A DNA stretch of 64,000 bases from Clostridium sp. AN503 (GTDB lineage Bacteria > Bacillota > Clostridia > Lachnospirales > Lachnospiraceae): positions 1,488,001 to 1,552,000 of the forward strand of contig NZ_JBFDTP010000002.1 of NCBI RefSeq assembly GCF_040719375.1. The letters run 5' to 3'. Under the pieces are notes generated by a model, which saw only the letters and a program-made list of their open reading frames with translations, did no database searches and was not told the DNA's origin. Numbering within the stretch: position 1 is the first letter of the stretch; the number at the start of each line of letters is the position of its first letter. Both the position numbers and the translations under genes were made by a program. Below, one piece after another: positions 59,139 through 64,000 of this stretch.

Positions 59139-60662
59139 ATGAGATATTTGGTTGGAATCGATAATGGTGGAACGTTTTCAAAAGCAGCGGTTTTCGATGA
59201 GGATGGAAATCAGGTTTCGGTTGCCAGTGCAGGTACAATAATGATAACCCCTAAGCCAGGCTATATGGAACGTGATATGGAGCAACTGTGGCAGGTTAAC
59301 GTCAAGGCTGTGCGGGAAGCAATTCAACAAAGTGGAATTGATCCGAAGAATATTGCAGGCGTTTCTTTTTCTGGTCATGGCAAAGGTCTCTACCTGACCG
59401 GAAAGGATGGACGTCCAGTTTATAATGGAATTTTGTCTACAGATAGCAGAGCCTGGGAATATATTGACAAATGGTACGCGGATGGCACGAACCAAAAGAT
59501 ATATCCAAAAACCTGTCAGGAGATTCTGGTGATGCAGCCCGTAGCGCTCCTTGCATGGCTTAAGGATCACAAACCAGAAGTGCTTGAGAAAACCCGTTAT
59601 ATTTTTTCTGTAAAAGATTATATCCGGTACAAGCTTACAGATGAGGCTTTTGGAGAGTATACAGATTTTTCCGGTTCAAATCTAGTAAACCTCAGTACAG
59701 GTTCCTATGACAGAGAGATTTTAGAGATGCTTGGAATTGAAGAAGCCTATAAAAAACTTCCTCCACTGCGCCATTCTTCAGATATTTGTGGTCATGTGAC
59801 AAAAAAAGCCAGTAAAGAAACTCTTTTGCCAGAGGGAATTCCTGTGGCAGCAGGCATGTTTGATGTAGATGCCTGCGGCATTGCGTCAGGTCTTGTGAAC
59901 GAAAATCATATATGTATGATTGCTGGAACCTGGAGCATAAATGAATTTATCTCGAAAAAGCCGATTATAGATGGTTCAGTAGCCTTAAATTCCATGTTTT
60001 GTATACCAGGATACTTTCTCATAGAAGAAAGCAGCCCTACTTCTGCTGGTAATATGGAATGGTTCATTCATAATCTTATGGGGTATGAAAAAAAGGAAGC
60101 AGAGGAGCAGGGGGATTCTGTCTATGCGCTTACAAATGAGTGGGTGGACTCAATTGCCCCTGAGGACAGCAGCTTGATTTTTCTGCCATTTTTAAATGGT
60201 TCCAACGAGGACCCGTTGGCAAAGGGGACTTTTATAGGATTGACCGCTTATCATACTAAAAAGCATATGCTGCGGGCAGTGTACGAAGGGATTGTCTTTT
60301 CTCATATGACTCATGTAAAGAAGTTACTTTTAAATCATGAAACGCCCTGCTCTCTTCGTCTGGCTGGAGGGGCTGCCAATTCCAGCGTTTGGGTGCAGAT
60401 TTTTGCAGATGCGTTTCAGATACCAGTGGAAACCATTTCGGATAAAGAGTTAGGAGCGCAGGGGGCTGCAATTGCAGCAGGTATAGCAGCGGGCATCTAT
60501 AAAGATTATAGTGATGCTGTCAGGCGGACAGTACAGATTACAAACCGAGTTATGCCAAGGCTGGAATACAGGCAGATCTATGAACAGAAATATGCCGCAT
60601 ATCTTAAAATTGTTCATGCACTGAAACAGGCGGATACCTGGAAAATCTTTAAAAATCAGTGA
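59139..60662 (+). CDS. FGGY family carbohydrate kinase
   Basis: A 507-residue sugar kinase. The N-terminal phosphate loop is GIDNGGTFSKAAVFDEDG. Further on are SGHGKGLYL, STDSRAWEY and the C-terminal ATP-site motifs FLPFLNGSNEDPLAKG and LRLAGGAANSSVWVQIFADAF. The sequence is closest in style to L-xylulose/LyxK-like kinases, so a keto-sugar is a reasonable substrate, but this is inference. It ends the lacI-controlled block; the terminator at 60692 follows. Confidence 0.87.
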   Translation: MRYLVGIDNGGTFSKAAVFDEDGNQVSVASAGTIMITPKPGYMERDMEQLWQVNVKAVREAIQQSGIDPKNIAGVSFSGHGKGLYLTGKDGRPVYNGILSTDSRAWEYIDKWYADGTNQKIYPKTCQEILVMQPVALLAWLKDHKPEVLEKTRYIFSVKDYIRYKLTDEAFGEYTDFSGSNLVNLSTGSYDREILEMLGIEEAYKKLPPLRHSSDICGHVTKKASKETLLPEGIPVAAGMFDVDACGIASGLVNENHICMIAGTWSINEFISKKPIIDGSVALNSMFCIPGYFLIEESSPTSAGNMEWFIHNLMGYEKKEAEEQGDSVYALTNEWVDSIAPEDSSLIFLPFLNGSNEDPLAKGTFIGLTAYHTKKHMLRAVYEGIVFSHMTHVKKLLLNHETPCSLRLAGGAANSSVWVQIFADAFQIPVETISDKELGAQGAAIAAGIAAGIYKDYSDAVRRTVQITNRVMPRLEYRQIYEQKYAAYLKIVHALKQADTWKIFKNQ

Positions 60663-60691
60663 GATTACAGACTAAAAAAATAAAATTTCAG

Positions 60692-60720
60692 GGTGTCAAG
60701 AAAAAACACTTGACACCTTC
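60692..60720 (+). terminator. Terminator after the FGGY kinase
   Basis: GGTGTCAAG (60692-60700) pairs perfectly with CTTGACACC (60709-60717), followed by TTCTTCGTTTT. Its right arm supplies the -35 box of the next promoter. Confidence 0.75.
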
Positions 60721-60738
60721 TTCGTTTTCCGGTATGAT
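60710..60738 (+). promoter_or_regulatory. Near-consensus promoter of ylxM-ffh
   Basis: TTGACA (60710-60715), 17-bp spacer, TATGAT (60733-60738). It is nested in the terminator arm of the preceding gene and lies about 15 bases before the ylxM start. Confidence 0.85.
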
Positions 60739-60753
60739 AGCCAGGGTGATGTT

Positions 60754-61098
60754 ATGGAAAGCATTGTAAAACAGAGTCTTTTATATGATTTTTACGGAGA
60801 ACTGCTGACGGAACATCAGAGGACGATCTATGAAGATGTGGTGTTCAATGACATGTCCCTCGGGGAGATTGCCGAGGAGCAGGGGATCAGCCGCCAGGGC
60901 GTGCATGATTTGATCAAGCGGTGTGATAAGATTCTGGGCGGATACGAGGAAAAGCTGCATTTGGTCAGCAAGTTCCAGCAGACCCGTGCCATGGTTGAAG
61001 AGATACAGAAGCTGACCAAACGGTTTGGGGAGACGAAAGACGAGGAACTGATACGTCAGATTGAGAAGATTTCCGGTGACATCATGGAATTGGAATAA
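60754..61098 (+). CDS. ylxM: YlxM family helix-turn-helix protein
   Basis: A 114-residue helical protein, VKQSLLYDFYGELLTEHQRT with a sigma-70 region-4-like helix-turn-helix (LGEIAEEQGISRQGVHDLIK) and a C-terminal coil. YlxM is almost always adjacent to ffh and, in streptococci, modulates SRP assembly. It is 21 bases upstream of ffh. The leader is very short given the promoter at 60710, and GGGTGAT provides only a modest ribosome site. Confidence 0.9.
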   Translation: MESIVKQSLLYDFYGELLTEHQRTIYEDVVFNDMSLGEIAEEQGISRQGVHDLIKRCDKILGGYEEKLHLVSKFQQTRAMVEEIQKLTKRFGETKDEELIRQIEKISGDIMELE

Positions 61099-61119
61099 CT
61101 ACCGGGCAGGAGGATGACT

Positions 61120-62481
61120 ATGGCTTTTGAGAGCTTATCTGATAAATTACAGAATGTATTTAAAAGCCTGCGCGGCAAGGGACGTTTAAGCGAGGCGGAT
61201 GTGAAGGCGGCGCTTAAGGAAGTTAAGATGGCGCTGTTAGAGGCGGACGTCAGCTTCAAGGTGGTAAAGCAGTTCATAAGCTCCGTTCAGGAGCGCGCCG
61301 TAGGGGAGGAAGTGCTTGGTTCCCTGCAGCCTGGACAGATGGTCATCAAGATCGTGCATGAGGAACTGATCCGTTTGATGGGTTCCGATACCACGGAGAT
61401 CGCCTTAAAGCCGGGCAATGAGATCACCGTCATCATGATGGCAGGTCTCCAGGGCGCGGGTAAGACGACCACCACGGCCAAGATCGCAGGCAAGCTGAAG
61501 GCGAAAGGCAGAAAACCAGTGCTGGTTGCCTGTGACGTTTACCGTCCGGCGGCGATCCAGCAGTTGCAGATCAACGGAGACAAACAGGGGGTTCCGGTAT
61601 TCTCCATGGGAGAGAACCAGAATCCGGTCAATATAGCAAAGGCCGCCATGGAACATGCGGCAAAGAACGGCTACAATGTAGTGATCCTGGATACAGCGGG
61701 ACGTCTCCATGTGGATGAGACCATGATGGAGGAGTTAGTCAACATCAAGGGAGCTGTCCATGTGGACCAGACGATCCTGGTGGTGGACGCCATGACCGGT
61801 CAGGACGCAGTCAACGTAGCATCGAATTTCCAGGAGAAAGTCGGTATCGACGGTGTCATCCTCACAAAGCTTGACGGCGACACCCGGGGCGGCGCAGCGC
61901 TTTCCATCCGCGCAGTGACCGGAAAACCGATTTTATATATTGGTATGGGCGAGAAGCTCTCGGATCTTGAGCAGTTTTACCCGGACCGTATGGCCTCCAG
62001 GATCCTGGGCATGGGTGATATCCTGACCCTGATCGAGAAGGCCGAGATGGAGATGGACGAGGAAAAGGCCAGGGAGATGAGCCAGAAGCTGCGCAAGGCA
62101 GAGTTTGACTACAACGATTTCCTGGACCAGATGCGCCAGATCAAGAAGATGGGCGGTATGAACAGCATCATGAGCATGATGCCGGGCATGGCCCAGATGA
62201 AGGGCGGCATTCCGGAGGTGGATGAAAAGTCCATGGACCGGGTGGAGGCGATCATCCTTTCCATGACAAAAGAGGAGCGGGCCAATCCCGGCCTCATAAA
62301 TCCTTCCAGGAAACAGCGGATCGCAAAGGGAGCCGGTGTGGAGATCAGTGAGGTCAACCGCATCGTCAAACAGTTTGACCAGATGAAGAAGATGATGAAA
62401 CAGCTTCCGGGTATGATGGGCGGCAAAAAAGGCCGCGGCGGCCTGGGCGGAATGTTCGGCAAGATGAAGATGCCGTTCTGA
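61120..62481 (+). CDS. ffh: Signal recognition particle protein Ffh
   Basis: A 453-residue SRP GTPase. The N domain is followed by G1 GLQGAGKT (109-116), DTAGRLHVDE and TKLDGDTRGGAAL, and then a methionine-rich M domain (MSMMPGMAQMKGG to MKQLPGMMGG) that binds 4.5S RNA and signal peptides. It works with FtsY at the membrane. The start is ATG 61120, six bases after AGGAGG; ATG 61114 abuts that site. Confidence 0.97.
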   Translation: MAFESLSDKLQNVFKSLRGKGRLSEADVKAALKEVKMALLEADVSFKVVKQFISSVQERAVGEEVLGSLQPGQMVIKIVHEELIRLMGSDTTEIALKPGNEITVIMMAGLQGAGKTTTTAKIAGKLKAKGRKPVLVACDVYRPAAIQQLQINGDKQGVPVFSMGENQNPVNIAKAAMEHAAKNGYNVVILDTAGRLHVDETMMEELVNIKGAVHVDQTILVVDAMTGQDAVNVASNFQEKVGIDGVILTKLDGDTRGGAALSIRAVTGKPILYIGMGEKLSDLEQFYPDRMASRILGMGDILTLIEKAEMEMDEEKAREMSQKLRKAEFDYNDFLDQMRQIKKMGGMNSIMSMMPGMAQMKGGIPEVDEKSMDRVEAIILSMTKEERANPGLINPSRKQRIAKGAGVEISEVNRIVKQFDQMKKMMKQLPGMMGGKKGRGGLGGMFGKMKMPF

Positions 62482-62489
62482 TCTTTGGT

Positions 62490-62514
62490 AACAATACAGA
62501 TTTCTGTATTTGTT
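62490..62514 (+). terminator. A/T-rich hairpin between ffh and rpsP
   Basis: AACAATACAGA (62490-62500) pairs with TCTGTATTTGTT (62503-62514). It has no T-tract, so processing or weak attenuation is more likely than full termination. Confidence 0.4.
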
Positions 62515-62599
62515 CATAAATTTGAGAAGCGCATGGATGCAGCAGCTGCGGACAGCGTTTCCTGAAAATTACAGTATACGTTAAGGAGGTGAAATTGAC

Positions 62600-62842
62600 A
62601 TGGCAGTAAAGATGAGATTAAAAAGAATGGGTGCTAAGAAAAAACCTTTCTATAGAATCGTAGTTGCAGATTCCCGCTCCCCGAGAGACGGCAGATTCAT
62701 CGAGGAAGTTGGTACTTACGATCCGAACCTGGAGCCGAGCGGCATCAAGTTCGATGAGGAAGCAACAAAGAAGTGGTTAGCAACCGGTGCTCAGCCAACT
62801 GATCGCGTAGCGAAGCTTTTGAAGACCGCTGGCATCCAGTAA
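62600..62842 (+). CDS. rpsP: 30S ribosomal protein S16
   Basis: An 80-residue basic protein starting MAVKMRLKRMGAKKKPFYRI, with DSRSPRDGRFIEEVGTYDP, the S16 hallmark. It binds 16S rRNA early in small-subunit assembly. AAGGAGGTG precedes the ATG. It is followed by khpA after 17 bases, the conserved rpsP-khpA-rimM-trmD order. Confidence 0.97.
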   Translation: MAVKMRLKRMGAKKKPFYRIVVADSRSPRDGRFIEEVGTYDPNLEPSGIKFDEEATKKWLATGAQPTDRVAKLLKTAGIQ

Positions 62843-62859
62843 TGTGAGAGGTGATGGCT

Positions 62860-63087
62860 ATGAAAGAATTAGTTGAGGTAATCGCGAGAGCATTAGTTGA
62901 CAATCCCGATGAAGTGGTTGTCACCGAGACAGAAAAGGATGGCGAAACTTTCGTTGAGCTGAAGGTCGCACCGTCCGATATGGGCAAGGTGATTGGCAAG
63001 CAGGGACGCATTGCGAAAGCGATCCGTTCTGTAGTCAAGGCGGCTGCTTCCAAAGAAGAGAAAAAGGTTGTTGTTGATATTCAATAG
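62860..63087 (+). CDS. khpA: KH domain RNA-binding protein KhpA (YlqC)
   Basis: A 75-residue single KH domain, MKELVEVIARALVDNPDEV at the start and the RNA-binding GxxG loop in VIGKQGRIAKAI. It partners KhpB in streptococci and affects cell elongation and small-RNA biology. ATG 62860 is chosen as it follows AGAGGTG by six bases and matches homologue starts; GTG 62851 and ATG 62854 are in frame upstream. Confidence 0.93.
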   Translation: MKELVEVIARALVDNPDEVVVTETEKDGETFVELKVAPSDMGKVIGKQGRIAKAIRSVVKAAASKEEKKVVVDIQ

Positions 63088-63095
63088 CCACGATG

Positions 63096-63135
63096 GGCTG
63101 TCGCAGGAATATGAGTTCCGGCGGCAGTCTTTTTT
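63096..63135 (+). terminator. Terminator or attenuator between khpA and rimM
   Basis: GGCTGTCGC-(A)-GGAA pairs with TTCC-(G)-GCGGCAGTC (63096 to 63129), followed by TTTTTT. It probably lowers rimM-trmD expression relative to rpsP. Confidence 0.75.
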
Positions 63136-63195
63136 GTTACGAGTATCATGGAAATGTTGCATTGTTCCTGTTAATAAATAGATGAGGTAAAAGAT

Positions 63196-63708
63196 ATGGA
63201 AAACACATTGCGGGTAGGGGTGATCTCCTCCACGCACGGCGTGAGGGGGGAGGTCAAGGTATTTCCCACCACAGACGATTTAAACCGTTTTAAAAAACTG
63301 AAAACAGTCATCCTGGACACCGGACATGAGCAGATGACGCTGAACATTGAGGGCGTTAAGTTTTTCAAGAACATGGCTATCCTGAAGTTCAAGGAGTTTA
63401 ACGATATAAATGAAGTGGAAAAATACAGGGGAAAGGACCTGCTGATCTTACGCGACCAGGCCGTGAAGCTGGGACCGGATGAGAATTTTATCGTGGATCT
63501 GATCGGCCTTAGGGTCGTGACCGACGAGGGGGAGGAGTTCGGTGTCCTGAAGGACGTGCTCCAGACCGGGGCCAACGATGTATATGTGATCGATGGGAAG
63601 GACGGGAAAGAGTACCTGTTCCCGGCGATCAAACAGTGTATCCTGAAGGTGGACTTGGAGGCGCAGGAGATCATTGTACACATTATGGACGGGCTTTTAG
63701 ATCTGTAA
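63196..63708 (+). CDS. rimM: Ribosome maturation factor RimM
   Basis: A 170-residue protein: N-terminal beta-barrel with VGVISSTHGVRGEVKVFP and C-terminal PRC-barrel with LIGLRVVTDEGEEFGVLKDV and EYLFPAIKQCILKVDLEAQE. It helps assemble the 30S head around S19. A ribosome site GATGAGG lies before the ATG. trmD follows after 54 bases. Confidence 0.96.
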   Translation: MENTLRVGVISSTHGVRGEVKVFPTTDDLNRFKKLKTVILDTGHEQMTLNIEGVKFFKNMAILKFKEFNDINEVEKYRGKDLLILRDQAVKLGPDENFIVDLIGLRVVTDEGEEFGVLKDVLQTGANDVYVIDGKDGKEYLFPAIKQCILKVDLEAQEIIVHIMDGLLDL

Positions 63709-63762
63709 CAGCAAAGCCTGGGAAACGAAAGCAGACAAACGACATTGTCAGGAGGAGCAGGG

Positions 63763-64000
63763 ATGAATTATCATATTTTGACCTTATTCCCGGATATGGT
63801 GCTTGACGGTCTCAATACCAGCATTATCGGGAGGGCTGTGGATAAGGGTCTGCTGTCCATTGAGGCGGTCAATATCCGGGATTACACAAAGGAGAAGCAC
63901 GGTCACGTAGATGACGCTCCTTATGGCGGCGGCGCAGGCATGGTGATGCAGGCGGCTCCGGTGTGCGATGCCTACGAGGCGCTCTGTGAGAGGCTTGGTA
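63763..64000 (+). CDS. trmD: tRNA (guanine-N1)-methyltransferase TrmD, cut by window end
   Basis: The frame from ATG 63763 (AGGAGGAGCAGGG upstream) runs to the window end, giving 79 residues: MNYHILTLFPDMV, SIIGRAVDKGLLSIEAVNIRD and DDAPYGGGAGMVMQAAPV. These are the N-terminal TrmD signatures, including the PYGGGAGMV block near the knot that binds S-adenosylmethionine. It methylates G37 of tRNAs. The rest lies outside the window. Confidence 0.95.
   Translation, partial: MNYHILTLFPDMVLDGLNTSIIGRAVDKGLLSIEAVNIRDYTKEKHGHVDDAPYGGGAGMVMQAAPVCDAYEALCERLG

Overview
The window is a low-to-mid GC Gram-positive chromosome segment, almost certainly from an anaerobic gut Lachnospiraceae (Clostridium cluster XIVa; the Enterocloster/Hungatella type is my guess). 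The basis is the gene order pta-ackA-yceD-rpmF-plsX-acpP-rnc-smc-ftsY, AGGAGG-type ribosome sites, lipoprotein solute-binding proteins, a YesM/YesN two-component pair and the protein sequences themselves. No rRNA, tRNA, CRISPR array, transposase, integrase or prophage gene was recognised.

Layout. (1) 1-15.7 kb is housekeeping: a PFL/DUF711 protein cut by the window edge, a METTL25-like methyltransferase, tmcAL (acetate-dependent tRNA modification) beside the acetate genes pta-ackA, a yceD gene broken by a one-base shift, rpmF, a J-domain membrane protein with HPE instead of HPD, and plsX-acpP-rnc-smc-ftsY. (2) 15.7-34 kb is metabolic: threonine ammonia-lyase, a CLC-F type fluoride exporter, an amidohydrolase, two different Pot-type ABC importers (19.9-23.9 and 28.7-32.6 kb, the second followed by an AbgA-like M20 amidohydrolase), a lactonase, a MatC-like permease with a LysR regulator, and a PfkB kinase. 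(3) 34.3-35.1 kb holds a protein built of about 17 KLEE-type tetrads and an HPr-like protein lacking the phosphorylatable histidine. (4) 35.3-49.7 kb is a glycosaminoglycan-type locus: beta-glucuronidase, two heparinase II/III-fold lyases, a GH88 unsaturated glucuronyl hydrolase, a sugar ABC importer without its ATPase, and a YesM/YesN sensor-regulator pair. (5) 49.7-50.4 kb is gene-poor and carries a headless gene remnant, followed by nth. (6) 51.1-60.7 kb is a visibly more AT-rich block: LacI regulator, SsuA-type binding protein, two permeases, two ATPases, cytoplasmic sulfatase, aldo-keto reductase and FGGY kinase. (7) 60.7-64 kb resumes housekeeping: ylxM-ffh-rpsP-khpA-rimM-trmD (cut).

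How it fits together. In many Clostridia ftsY is followed directly by ylxM-ffh; here about 45 kb of accessory genes sits between them, and ylxM-ffh has its own near-consensus promoter embedded in the terminator of the last accessory gene. The glycosaminoglycan locus has no secreted lyase in view: oligosaccharides appear to be imported and then cut by cytoplasmic lyases, GH88 and GH2. The best candidate for an undescribed system is block 6. Two identical 14-bp operators (51152 and 52302) tie the LacI regulator to a heteromeric importer. Its two ATPases carry complementary defects: one lost the H-loop histidine, the other lost the LSGGQ glycines, so a heterodimer would have one intact and one degenerate ATP site. 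The imported compound is probably a small sulfate ester that is desulfated, oxidised or reduced, and phosphorylated inside the cell.
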